Shown here: positions 47,546 to 59,579 of the stretch, piece by piece
How the letters are laid out: each line of letters opens with the position of its first letter
Position numbering within the stretch: position 1 is the stretch's first letter
NCBI GenBank assembly: GCA_000320605.2
Contig: KB445796.1
Span: 380,916 to 444,915 of the forward strand
Direction of reading: 5' to 3'
Length of the DNA: 64,000 nt
Origin: Gelatoporia subvermispora B
Taxonomy: Eukaryota > Basidiomycota > Agaricomycetes > Polyporales > Gelatoporiaceae
The notes under the pieces: generated by a model
What the model was told of the DNA's origin: nothing
What the model saw: only the letters and a program-made list of their open reading frames with translations
Databases searched by the model: none
Position numbers and translations under genes: made by a program

Positions 47546-48003
47546 TGCTGTTTCGTCGGATGCTGGGTTGTCCCGCCACGAATACGGTAGACCAGTGGTT
47601 GATAAGCCAATTGTTCAGAAAGCTGCTAGGTATAAGGTGATAGAGCGGTAGACAAATATCAACATTGTGCACATCATGTAGCGCGTGGTACCAAGAACAT
47701 GGTATGTACCCTTGTATGCCTAGCGAGGTGTGGCGCGGTATAAACAAGACGCCGCCTGGCCCTGAAAGGCAAAGAAGATGCCCTTGTCAACACTGATTAT
47801 ACCGATGCGCTTCGTTCTTCCATGGCATGCCAGTCACTGAATACCACTCTGGACGATTCCGAGTCTTATTGGCAGCAGCATGAGTGTGCACTATCAGGAA
47901 GCATCGGAGCATAGATAAGAACAGTCCGAGTCCTTCATAAATTGCACTGACATGCGTTATCGCCTACCCCTTATCGTCTCTTCCCCCGTTCCAGTTGAAG
48001 AAC
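47546..48003. other. Spacer before the DUF6535 gene
   Basis: No gene seen. It presumably holds the DUF6535 promoter. Confidence 0.4.
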
Positions 48004-50749
48004 ATGCACCCTCTCGTTCCGCCCACTACATCTGAAGATCAGACGGACGCGCTCCCACAGCCGATTGGTGAGTTTTCGAAGATCAGCCGTCAATAGACAT
48101 TGATGTTAGTGCCCTTAGATCCAATCCAAATCGAAACCCATGACAACTCTATTCGAGCACTATACAGGGAATCTCCTGACCAGAGACAGGTGCATACCTC
48201 CCAATAACACTACGCAATTCTTCTGTTGATTCTTTAACTTTCGTTAGATCGGCCACAGAGATCTATTTTCAAAATTTCAGAGAGATACAGCACACACGAC
48301 TATGGATGATGTATGGAAGAAATGTTCTGAATCACTAGTCGAGCGTGATAAGGACATGGCGCAAGAGTGGAAAGATGGAATAGACAATCTGCTCGTCTTT
48401 GTAAGTCGCTCACGATCTCGAATCTTTGCTCTCCTTCCGGTTCTTCCCTGGCGATCCGCATTTCAATATTCGCATCATCGGCTAATGGCTATACCCTCGC
48501 AGGCGGGTCTTTTCTCTGCGGTCGTGACGGCATTCAACGTAGAGCTATACAGGCAACTAAGCCCTGATCCCACCACTTTGGCCGCCCATGCCTTAGTTCG
48601 CGTTTCCGCGCAATTGGGCAATCTTCAGATAGCAAACAATACCATTATCTCCTCCACTGCTCCATATTCACCTCCTAAGGTGACCACTCCTAGATGGGCA
48701 GTCTGGGTGAACGCACTGTGGTTTGCTAGCCTCATTCTAAGCCTTTCTGCTGCCTCCGCCGCTATCACCATCCGACAATGGCTTACCCACTATACGGGTA
48801 AGACATCTTCAAACACTCGTGAAAGCGCCTTCACCCATTACTTGCGATATGATGAGGGGTTCATTCGCTGGCGAGTGCCTGACTTCATCGCCATGCTCCC
48901 AGTCCTACTACAGATGGCGCTGGTATTCTTTCTCATCGGTCTCGCAATTCTGCTTTTCGACCTGAACACGACCGTAGCAAAAGTCGCCATATCTCTGATC
49001 TCCACGCTCTTGTTCTTCCTCTTGTTCACCACAATCGCTCCCGCATGCTGGCTACAATGCCCTTACAAGTCAACGCAAGCGCAGATCTTTGTCTCAGCCA
49101 CTCGACTGGTCATTGCTGCGGGCCGTCAGGCAATCCTCGTACTCCAGGTTCTAATGATGCTTACGCCCGCCGCAATCGGCGTAGCCTATGTGCTTTCAGT
49201 CGTGGCTGCTAGTATTTGCATTATATTGGCCGTGTCGCCGATCATTTTGATCATATGGTCTATTGTTTCCCTATTTATAATCCTCAGTCCACGGCGTAGA
49301 CGTATCCGAGCTGCTCGGGAAGATCCAAATGACACGACAAACGAAGTATCTGAGGAGCTGATTGACCTACCCATCCTACCTGGCCCTCTCGCTGACCTGC
49401 CCGACCAACCCGTCCAACCTGAGTTACCCGTCCTACCCGAGGTGCCCACCCCACCTGGTGCACCTGTTCTACCTGGTATTCTACCTAACGAACCCGTCCT
49501 ACCCGTTCTACCCGATAACCAAGTGACGAACACAGTGATCCACGATGATCCACTGGATGGGAAGGCTCCGACTGCTGAGAACCCAGTTAGCTTACTAGTT
49601 CTGCCCATCCCGCTACCCGTCAGGGAAATGATACAGTCCGTCCCGGAGATGTTTGCTCAGTCCTGGAAGAAAATACGCATCGAGTGGACACGGAGGATGG
49701 ACTGGGAAGTCCGGGAGCTCGAAGTTATAAGCAAACACTTAGAGTCGGTCCACGAGCGTCGCGATCTAACACCTCAAGAGGAAGGTCGCATCCTGGCTTA
49801 CGCGAACTCATTCCTCTTAGCCGACACTTTTCACGTCGACATTACAGTGCCATACGTACGGCAGCTGTGCAAGAGCGCTCGTGAGCGCGATGCTATCATC
49901 ATTCTCAAAGAGCTCATGCGCAGCCCGAATTCCATCCCGGAAGGCCGTACTATTTTAGATCTAACAACTGAGTGCATATTCTCACAGACACAGACATGTG
50001 AGGGAGCAGCACAACTACTGGAAGATGTTGTCACCATTCTACGCAGCTACACATGGCTACCGATGATAGTTCATCTCGACATTTCTCATATACTTGCCGA
50101 CTGCGTCAACTCTATCAACTCGAAAGATGATGCCAAAGCCATGGCAGGGAGGATGGTGGACTTTGTGCAGCTGCGTCAGCGCCCATATCCTTTACCTGTG
50201 GCCCCCGGGCTTACAGAGGGGCATCCCGGTAAGTGGCTTCGGTGAGCTCGCGCAAGAGAATAAACACTGAACCACACTTCGCGCGCAGGCCTGCGATACA
50301 TCATAGAGCACGCGCGCGAAGGATTGCGGAGCGGCGGTGGCCTCAATGACGGGTTGCGAGCTGTCCGTGCTGCTTTAGATATGATATGCATTGTGCTCTG
50401 CATGTGCAGATCATTACCGCAGGCGAGCTATTGGGGTGGCTACCAGGATATGGTCCACGACCTTCTTGAAGACGCGGTCCGGTTTTGCACATCGCTCGTG
50501 GAGTCGTGGATGAGTATGGAAGCCAAGCTGGCTCCTTTTGCAACTATGGCACAATACAGTACGGCAGTACAAATCGCAGACTCCCGCGGCATCATGGGTC
50601 TATTACGAGAAACAAACGCTCTAGCAACCAAGTATAGCGACGATACTCATCAAGCTCAACTTCGGCAGCTGATCGACGCACTCACGGGCACATTCGGTCC
50701 AATGGGTCGGAAGTACTTGAGGCGGCGCATCGCCAACTCGCTGCGGTAA
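48004..50749 (+). CDS. DUF6535 multi-pass membrane protein
   Basis: Five exons (48004-48067, 48110-48189, 48248-48400, 48503-50228, 50289-50749) join exactly to 827 residues. The DUF6535 core is clear: DVWKKCSESLVERDKDMAQEW, DNLLVFAGLFSAVVTAFNVE, SPDPTTLAAHALVRVSAQL, WVNALWFASLILSLSAASAA, IRQWL, RWRVPDFIAMLPVLLQMALV, FFLIGLAILLF and FTTIAPACWLQCPYKS. At least four membrane helices lie in the first 350 residues. A proline-rich stretch of short repeats (LPVLPEVP, PVLPGIL, PVLPVLP) spans about 49360-49530. The C-terminal 400 residues look helical and soluble. The family is abundant in agaricomycetes and has no established function. It sits between two copies of the three-TM gene. Confidence 0.9.
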
Positions 50750-51502
50750 GAGAGCAAGATGGTTAGCGATAAGTGGTGGTAACGTTTCCGGGCCGTTTTG
50801 CTTTAGTATTCGCGTTGGTGTCTGGCAATGTCCTGAATCCTGTAGGTCTACTTAGTAGTGCTGAATCTGCTGATGGTACTTACGATACTAGTAGATAGTA
50901 GATATTGAGGAGATTTGGGTCGAGTTTTGCACATGCCTCATACTACATAGTCTATAGAGTTGCAAGTATCCTTTCCAGCAATAATGGTGCCCATTTGACA
51001 CAAAAATCTCAGCCATGATTCGATGCATATCGCCCAAAGTTGAAAGAGCTGTCGAATTTAACGTGCACGTGATTGTGCGCATACAGTGCTTATTCGCGGG
51101 TTATATAACCTTGCAGTGGCAAGTGCACGACGCACGCGCTGTCTATTCACTTTTACATCTTCGATCAAAGAATGCTGTTACATGTAAACCGCCGCGGGAC
51201 GAGCATCATGATATCGTATATGTAACGGGCTGCTCGGCGAGGACATCATGTCGTTCACACCGCAACGGCCTGGCAGAGGCACAGCCACCGGCCGTATGGT
51301 TACTAGAGCTGCGCGGACGCCTGCAGCTCTCCTCCCCCCTTCCAACGGCTGGCTTTACTTCTTGTCGACTGGCTCGACTTTCTTCGCCTTTCATTCGCTT
51401 TCGTTGTACTATCGAATACTTCAGTAGACACTCGGTCTCTACTTGGTCCGGAACCTCCTTCGACTCAGCTGATAGTCCCGCCACCGGCTCCAAAATATCG
51501 AC
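50750..51502. other. Spacer and possible 5' exon of the three-TM gene
   Basis: 50750-51248 holds nothing recognisable. From 51249 an ATG-led frame (MSFTPQRPGRG) is also present, with a one-base insertion, in the decayed copy at 47 kb. It could be a 5' exon, but I found no strong donor joining it to the next exon. Confidence 0.4.
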
Positions 51503-52734
51503 ATGTTCCGCACGTACTTTGTGCAGGATGCCCAGCAGGGCCAGATTACGCGCACTGGAGATACGCTCCGTATGGTGCGGTTGTTATGGTGTTCTTCGAG
51601 TGCGGCGATTGAACGGGAATGACTGCGTTTAGCGTCTTGTCCCCGGCGATGCGCCCCAGGAGACTGTTCCATATGACCTGCAGCCCTACGTGAGCTCTGC
51701 CGTTGAGGCTGAGATTATGGTCAACTAAGACGTCCGTGTAGATCTCTCCGGAGGCGTGGCAGGCTCGTATGAGAGCCGTGACCAATAAGGGGGCCCGTTG
51801 GATCCACCCCAAGTTCGACGCACTCTTCCTCATCCTCAACTTCATGTGCGTCCCAATCGAAGCAGCAGTAAGACTTGTTATTGACTCTTACTGGCGATAT
51901 AGTGTTGGCATCGCCGTCCCGGTCGCAGTCTACTATGTCGCGCTGCACCAGCTCACAAAGAACGACAAGCAGACGTTCGACAACGATCCGTTCTTCGACG
52001 ACCGGTTCGACGACGACAACGACGTCGAGCACTACTGGGACGCCCGGCTCATCGCCTTTGGCGCGTGGCTCGGCGCCACGCTCCTCTTCTGGGTGCCCAT
52101 GTTGCTCTGGAAACAATCCGTGCGTGCCCCGCCCCATCTCGCAGCGTGACATCGCCTGATGACTATCTGTTCTCGTACCCGTTCTCTGCTTCGTGGACCC
52201 CAGGGCAAGTCGCAGGTGAACACGATGCTTGAACGGTTCGAGGTGGAGGACCGCGCGGTGCGCGACACGCGCATGGCGCTCCCGACGTACCGCATCCGCA
52301 TGCCCGGGATCGGTGCCAAGGCCCTGGTGCGCCCCCCTCCCCTTCCGCGGGCCCGTGCCGCGGCCGCACATTCACATTTCTCACCCCGATCCCACGGGAT
52401 GCACAGAAACTCGACATCAAGGTGCCGCCGGCTCCCGCCATGTCTTCCTTCCAGCCCGGAGCGCAGCTTCCCCCGGTGAGTACCACCCGTCCCGTGGTAT
52501 CGTTCACGATACCGGTGACCTGACGATGTGCCGCTGCAGTACCTCGTCAACCCGCCCGCCATGCCGGGCTACGTGCCGATGGCCAGCGACCCGAGCTGGA
52601 ACGCCGCGCGCGGCGGCGTCCCCATGTACGACGAGCGCGACGACAAGGTGCCGGACTACTCGGGCCCCACGGGCGACTTTGCGCTGCCCCTCGACGAGAA
52701 GCGCGCGAGTGATTTCGAGGATGTGGCGGTTTGA
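51503..52734 (+). CDS. Uncharacterised fungal three-TM protein
   Basis: Exons 51503-51574, 51633-51719, 51790-52119, 52204-52326, 52407-52475 and 52540-52734 all join in phase 0 and give 291 residues from the ATG at 51503. The true start may lie upstream (51249). The order is: a short N-terminal block with YFVQDAQQGQITRTGDTLR, LVPGDAPQETVPYDLQPYV, a helix (FLILNFMCVPIEAAVRL), a helix (VGIAVPVAVYYVAL), an Asp-rich loop (FFDDRFDDDNDVEHYWD), a helix (IAFGAWLGATLLFWVPMLLW), a charged segment (LERFEVEDRAV) and MPGIGAKAL. The tail is Pro/Met-rich, ending in acidic FEDVAV. I do not recognise the family. A partial, decayed copy lies at 47001-47545. Confidence 0.65.
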
Positions 52735-53007
52735 AGGACGCTATGTCTTTCATTTGTACCGACGCTGGTCGCGTTCTGTATCCTGTAGTCGTCCTTGTGT
52801 ACACTGTTGCTGTGCGATAGTTCAATATATTGTTCGCTTTTCCACCTTTCCCAGATTGTAGAGTTTGAGCGTGCTCTAAATAAGTTCGATGCCGGTGGGA
52901 GTGGCCGACGATGCCGAATCCAGCAGAGCGGGATCTCTCCAGCCGTCCGGAGTCCAATAAGCATGCCCATCCATAGCTGTGGTATCAGCACTGTGTCATA
53001 AATACAT

Positions 53008-56000
53008 TTACAATAGATCGACAACCTTCCGCCTGGACGAGACGATGGCGACTACCTTGCTGCCAAAGTCCAGGATATCCCCTCCTGCGGTAACGACCAT
53101 GTCGCGCGGCGCCTCCTCCTCGGCCTCCACGCGTCCGCCCAGCAGCTTCTCGACATTCGTCGATCCCATCGCGATCGCTTGCGCCTTTGAGATCTCCCCG
53201 CCTGCGTCGATCGCAGCCTGCAAACCTTTTGTCAGTACGAGTGCGGCATCCGCATAAGGTAACGATTCGCACCCAGCCAATATCGAAGCGCGTGTTGCGG
53301 GCGCTCCATGCTTCTTCGATGCCGATCCCCACGGTCACATTGTGGGCGAGCAGCACCTCGAGCGAGCTCTGCTCCGACAGAGGGTGTCCAGGCATGCTAC
53401 GAAATAAATCAGAATATTTTGAAACACGAATATGAGACACTCACATGCGCAGACGCTCCCAAACAGTCGGGAACGGACGCGAGGGCACCTGGACGACGCC
53501 AATGTCCGCCTCGGCCAGCTCACGCGCGAGTATATGCGCCTCGACTCCGCCGGCGATCGTCATCTTGATCGTGCTTCCAAATTGCTGCTCGATCTCCTTC
53601 TTGAGCAAGATCAGCGTCGCGATGACATCTGCGCTGTCCGCGTCGACCACTAGCGTCAGCTTCCCCTACAGAACGCCATACATCATCAACCTCGATCGAT
53701 CAGATTTCTTACTGCGAAGCCCACAAGGACACACCTCGCCAACGTCCCGGAACAACTTGCCGTCTGCGCCGTCTCCGGGTACGAGAAGCAGGTGTCGCAG
53801 GGCTGCGATCTGTGTGCTGATACTCGGCGCGCCAAAGTGGCGGACGGACACGTGCAGCGCGTTCACCTCCTGCACCACCGCGCCCTCGGCCAGCTTGTGT
53901 GACGCTCCAGTCGAAAACGACGTGCTCAGCCCTGCGTAGAAACGCCGATGCGCAGGAGCAACGATGGCCGTCGTAACACCTGCGCGGTATGCAAGTCTGG
54001 GAAACGGTTAGAATAACGCAGGGCATGAGACCTCGTGGCACTCACAGCGCATCTCTGGTGCCATACTGGAGACCATCCGCGGCGCGAACGAGTGTACGGT
54101 CTCCGCCAACGACCTTGGGCACCTTCTGCAGCAGCGGGTCGTACACATATCCATCCCGGGTAGATGCCTCGCCAGAAATCTCCTCCAAACCTAGCGATGA
54201 TCCAAACGTGACCAGGCCAGGCGCGATCGATCCGCCCTGAACGTCGACGATCTCCGCTTCCTCAGCCACAGAAGCATCAACGCAGGCCGCACGAGTGCCG
54301 ATGCACTGCAAAGTCCCGCTCACGGCCAGTGCAACGCCCATCTCCCCATCCTGCGCAACGTACACCTCTTCGACCCCTTCCTTCGTCTGCTGGTACACAC
54401 TGCCCACATTCACAAACAGCACCGCACCCGCAGTCGCCTGTCTCGGCGCAAGCGGCGGGAGGCCCTCGTAGCGCACCGCGTCGGCAGCCTCCTTGTCAAA
54501 GTTGGGCACCGCAGGTGTCTCCTGGAATGCGCCCTGCTTGCGCACCATGTGCGGCTCGTCAAGCTGTGGGATGCCGTCGATGAATACCTGTTTCGGTGTC
54601 GCACCAAGTGCAAGAGGGTGGCTGTCCCAGACGACGAGGTCTGCGTGGAACGTCAGTTCGAGAACCGTTAGTGCCAAGAGACACCTGCTCACCCGCATCC
54701 CATCCTGGATCGGATTCAGTCAACATGTTCACAGCGAAAGACTATATCCTCACCTTCTTTTACATAGCCTATCCTGTGATCCATTCCCATGATTGTAGCA
54801 GGTGTACTGGTGACGGCCGCAATGGCCAGGTTCTCTGGCAGTCCATATACGTAGGCTTGCTGTGCCTCGTACAACAGGTATCTCGAGTCCAGTACGGGAT
54901 GATCACTCTTCGAGTAACTCGGGTCAGGCTGAATCGGAATATAAAGGCGACTTTGGCGAGCACCTTCATGACCACCGGTAGCCCGTGCTGGGCCAGGATC
55001 CGGGGAGCGAACTCGGAACCGCGGTATGCTTCTCGTTTGTATCTGCAGAAGCAAGGCGGTGAGTCGACATATGCCAAGCGAATGGGCCAGCCAATAGCTT
55101 ACCGCGCATTTGTGGCGAACATGGCCACAGCAGGAGGATGACCTTCGGTGGGCAATTAAACTTTAAGCATTCCCGCCGCCGGTGCAGAACTAGTAAGACC
55201 TACCGTAAGCCCGTTTTAGTACATCCGGAACCAAGTACGCCTCGTGCGCATGGTGGAATGCGGCAATGGGGAATTGGAATTCGTTCGTCAGCTGCGTGCC
55301 GACTCGTTAGATCGAAAGCCCGTTTGCGTAACACAGTATACTCACGCGGACGATGTCGTCCAGATCGACCGTTTCGTAGCAATGCACTTGGACCTATGAA
55401 ATTCGAATTCATTTTCAGATCTGGCTAAAACTGGCACGTGCTGACCTTGACTCTCCCACGAAGCACGTCGACGAGGGATTCCCACTGCAGGTCCTCCGGG
55501 TACGGTGTGTCCTCGATCGCGTGCCACCTTCCGTCCAGCGCATTGGCACAGTAGTCATCCTGAGTTTCCTTAATTTGTTTCGCTTTGTTATATCTACCAA
55601 CGCCACGTCAAAACACACCGAAGAAGGCTCTGAAAGCGCTACTCACGCCTCGCGGAATGCCCATATGGTGTCCATGCGGGTATAGCCATACACACGGCCT
55701 GGTAACCAAATTAGATAGCACGTTCGCTTGAGCGCCTCGAAAGCTCACTAGGGTTCTCTCCTAAAAGCGCAGCTTGCGATTAGGCACGCGTGCTGTAAAT
55801 GTAATCCCACGTACCGCAGGCATGTCTACGACATCTCGATTAGTACTGACACAACACATACGGTATCGTACATACTTCATCTGCCGCCATCTTGGACGCT
55901 CTGATGTCTCCAAGAAGGACGTGTTGATCTGGAAGGGAGGCTCGAGCAGCATCGCGCTCGGGGAACGCTCCGGCGTTTTGCGGAGCTTGATCGTAAAGCC

Positions 56001-56820
56001 CTGACCACCTATGGACATGGGACCCTGTAAGCTAACCGATCATGATCGCGTATGTCGCTACTCGCCGATTGCATTTGCGGACCCGGGCAAGACGAGAGCG
56101 GTGGTGACACCGCCGGAAATGGACAGAGCATAGGACGCATCGTGCGTGTTCAGGCCATCGAGGGCGCGCAGCCAGGGGAGAATGGGGCCCCGCAGGGAGT
56201 TATCGTCGCCGCTCGCACCGTCTAGCTCTGGGCTGGACGCATCGCCTAGATGCGAGTGCAAGTCCACGATGCTACAGAGACGTCTGAAAAAATCGTCTGA
56301 TATCTCATAACTGAGCGAATGCGTACCCCGGAGTCACCCAAGCGCGTTTCAGGTCTATCGTAACAAGGTCGTCCTTGAACGCTGCGAGTGCTGAGCGACC
56401 AATGTGTCCCACTTGCTTGATCAAGCCGTTCTCGAGGAGAATATCGCCGTGTACAACTTCCGTGCCGTTATCCGCGCCGGTCCAGATTCTCGCATTCTTC
56501 AAAAGAACAGGCTTCGTTCCTGGCACGAACCGGTCGGACTGCTCGCGCTTGTGGAAACCGGGCGGAGGGCCCGGCGTCTCGTGCAGCGAGCGGCAGCGCG
56601 CGAGCGTCGCGGCCTGCGCTGCATGCTTGGAATGCCTCTGGGAAGTATACGCATCATACCCGTCCCGAAACGTGTTCCCGTACGCAAAAAGGCCAACAAC
56701 GGCCAGAATGATGCACCACGAGCGCAGCCTGAAGACCCGTCGCGCGCGGGGCTTGCGGCGCAAGAGTTCATGTTCAGAGTGCGAAGCTACGGGAGTCGGC
56801 AGCCCCGCAGGCTTCTCCAT
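53008..56820 (-). CDS. Membrane-anchored amidohydrolase (imidazolonepropionase/CE9-type)
   Basis: A many-exon gene starts at the ATG at 56820 (MEKPAGLPTPV) and stops at 53008. A short basic cytosolic segment precedes a signal-anchor helix (WCIILAVVGLFAYGN). The catalytic region has the N-terminal sandwich strand (VLLKNARIWTG, GDILLENGLIKQVG), the metal site VDLHSHLG, DGLNTHDASYALSISGGVTTALVLPGSANAIG, GQGFTIKLRKTPERSPSAMLLEPP, a Q-H-Y-like DVLRGRVKVQ region, KREAYRGSEFAPRILAQHG, HPVLDSRYLLYEAQQAY and DLVVWDSHPLALGATP. A second, weaker amidohydrolase-like half (DADSADVIATLILLKKEI; TIAGGVEAHILA; VTVGIGIEEAW) forms the C-terminus. Similar fungal proteins are often labelled carbohydrate esterase family 9; the substrate is unknown. 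Two fused halves is my reading. Confidence 0.8.
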
Positions 56821-59579
56821 CGTCGAGGTAAGCCGGAGACCCAGCGTTAGAGCAAATTGTCGAAGACTCCGGAACACAGAGCAAGACACGCAGCAGCACG
56901 CGTCGCCAGTTGTGGTCAAGTGCGGTGGGACGTGCGCCTTGCGTAGACCTTGCGAGTCCGAGCGTCTCCAACGCGTGATAAGGGACGCCAAAGGCGCTTT
57001 CTCGGCGTCATTAATGCGCGTGCGACGCACGTGCATGCCGCGTGGGTCGATCGCATTGATCGGCGCCCATGAAGGTGGACGCAGCAGCGTCACTAAACTG
57101 TGAGTGCAACGCTGAGTATGTAGCTAGTGCGCATGGCGTCACAATATCCGGATCTCATCGGACAAAAGATGCCCATGTAATATGCTCCTGGATACATCAA
57201 GATTCCTCGTGATACGTCGTTCCTGAAGCAATCGAACAGTTCCTCCGGCGTCCGCTACCTGGCAATATACTGCAGCGGTCCTGACGGTCTCACTCTGAGA
57301 ATGCGGGATACCAACATTCAGCAAAAATGGGCTCACAAACGGTTTCTCGAGCGAAGAATTGAGCCTCCTGAGTCCTGTCTGGTCGCCATGTTTTGGAAAG
57401 GCTCCAGTGAATTGGGGTTGCCAGAACAGCAAGGGTTACCTTCCGGCTCGTTAATCGACCATCGGTCCATCATGCGATCTCTGGAGGAGTGCCCAAGCTA
57501 TATGTTGACTATCTTCCGACGGCAGAGCGTACAGGGGATGACAAAACGCCGCTGGCGCACTGCGCAGTCCCCTGCGAAAACGTTGAGAGTACTCATGTTC
57601 CGTTATCTGAATATGTAAAAGAGGGTCAGCTGAGATTTAATTAGACCAATCAACGAAAGCTGGGACGGACAGTTATACAAAGTCGGAGCACAGGCGAAAT
57701 CGAAGCACCGTCGCCTTCCGCGGGGACGTTGGCTTACATCGTCATCGTGCTATTATGAGGTACTGACAGTATCGGCTCCAGATATGCGTATCCGCGATTC
57801 TCGCGGAGCTGGGGTATAAATGAGCGCACAAAGATGATGAAATGCCGTCCTCTGCGGAAACGCCATCTGTAAGTTCTGTCACGTCCTGACACATTCACGG
57901 TGTATTCCTGGAACTTCGGCGATCCATTGAATTGCGCGTCTTCTCCACGGGTCATCCTGGATGCGATACACATTAACGATTACGATCCGTTTGGGTTGAC
58001 TCTGTCACAGAGTGTAAGTAAAACTGGGTAGCACTTACTCAAGCAGACCCAAGCCCTAAAAGGTCCGTCATTTACTTCAGTTGTCTTGTGAGAACAACCG
58101 GGAGCAAAATACTGCGTATCCACAACATGGCTTCTACCGGCACATCAATCAAAACCCTGCCCTTATTTCTGTGAGCAAGTCCGCCATGAAGCCATTGAAT
58201 ATGCATTACACTCGCGCGGATGATCACTGGTTATAGGCCAAGCCTCGCGACTCACCAAACAGGATTTCGTCTATAATCTACGTATAGCCGCGTGTTACGT
58301 TGGTATCGCACGAAGAAACATGATGGCGTACTCGTGTTCCACACCAACAGCGTACAGTCATTTTGCACCCTTATCTGTCAATTTATCATTACTGCGAGCC
58401 AGACCCCACGAAAAGAATATGCGAGTCGAGACTGCAGTAAGACATGGCCTAACGGGGTCATAGTGAGCGGCGAGAGAAAGCAATAGAGATTCTGAGCATT
58501 CTAAGGCACTGAACGAGCTGAATAGAGCGCTATCTAGCTCCCTGTAGAACGTTGCCATTTACAGCCGTATCCGTCGGCTCCAGAGGCGCACCGACCTTTG
58601 CAGTCGGGGTGCAGTCATCTGGAAGGCTAAAAACAGGCTGCTCGAGCCATTCCAGCCGTCAGAATTCGAGGTTCGAACATCCGGAATGCGAGTAAAAATA
58701 GAAAGAAGGATCTCCGTTCGAGAACCCTCTGCAGCGGTCGAAGTGCGTCATTATATAGTCACCGACGGGTGCCGGGTTGATCAGAGTGCGAGCAGATCCC
58801 GTGCGATAGATGCCCAGAAGGCCCCAAACAAGCCAGCGTCGACTAAACGTAGACATCGTACGGCGTAGCGCTCTGCCAGTTACATTTTAGCCGTGTATCT
58901 TGCGAAGTGGGGTGGTAGAGAGTAATAGCACCGCACTCCGCCTGTGCGGCGACTTGTTCATACTAAGGCCAGACCTTGTGTGCGTGGGGCCGCCAAAACT
59001 TGCAGAGGCCGCGAGCAATCCTTTGCACACTGTGCATGTGGCCGCCCTGAGCGAACTCGCGCACGAGTCGAAAGATATGGCATATACCTGACTGGATGAG
59101 CGAGCTGTGAATATGAAAGATCGAACTGACAATCCTCAAACGAGCAGTGTTTCTCAGAGAGACTTTGCTTGAATATAGCCAATGCATAGAACGTCCTGCG
59201 AGTTCGTGGCAGCGCTTAGACAATTCAGACTCTGGAACGTGCTGAAAACCATCTACTGATGTTTCTTCGAATCAACAGGCTTCAACCCGCTGGTAGCGGT
59301 TCTCCTCCTTTTCCCACGTGGCATCTCCACGTGATTTCGCTTCCGACGCGACACAAGCGCTAGCAATCGCCCAGCCGCACTGAGTGCATGGCTGTACGGA
59401 CACGCCACTGAGACTTGGTGAGTCTGCAGTCTAAATTTTCGCCGCGATATTCAGCCCATCAATTCTTACACGACTCTGAGGTAGTCAAGCATTTGTCAGA
59501 ACTACTGCAATTCAGCGCTTCAGCGTCGAACGTTTGAACCTTGAGGCCTTGAGGCTCAGCGCAGACTCGAAGTCGCGTC
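56821..59579. other. Gene-poor interval between the amidohydrolase and BET5
   Basis: About 2.76 kb. A 79-codon minus-strand frame at 57734-57973 is the longest clean frame, but I cannot extend or identify it. The BET5-proximal end has a paired CACGTG site (separate entry). Confidence 0.45.
59315..59333. promoter_or_regulatory. Paired CACGTG (E-box) sites
   Basis: Two perfect CACGTG palindromes at 59315-59320 and 59328-59333, 13 bp apart centre to centre, about 250 bp before the BET5 start. CACGTG is bound by fungal bHLH factors such as Cbf1, Pho4 and Ino2/4 types. Function here is inferred. Confidence 0.5.

Noticed and set aside
57734..57973. 79-residue minus-strand frame
   Set aside because: No extension by splicing and no known family.
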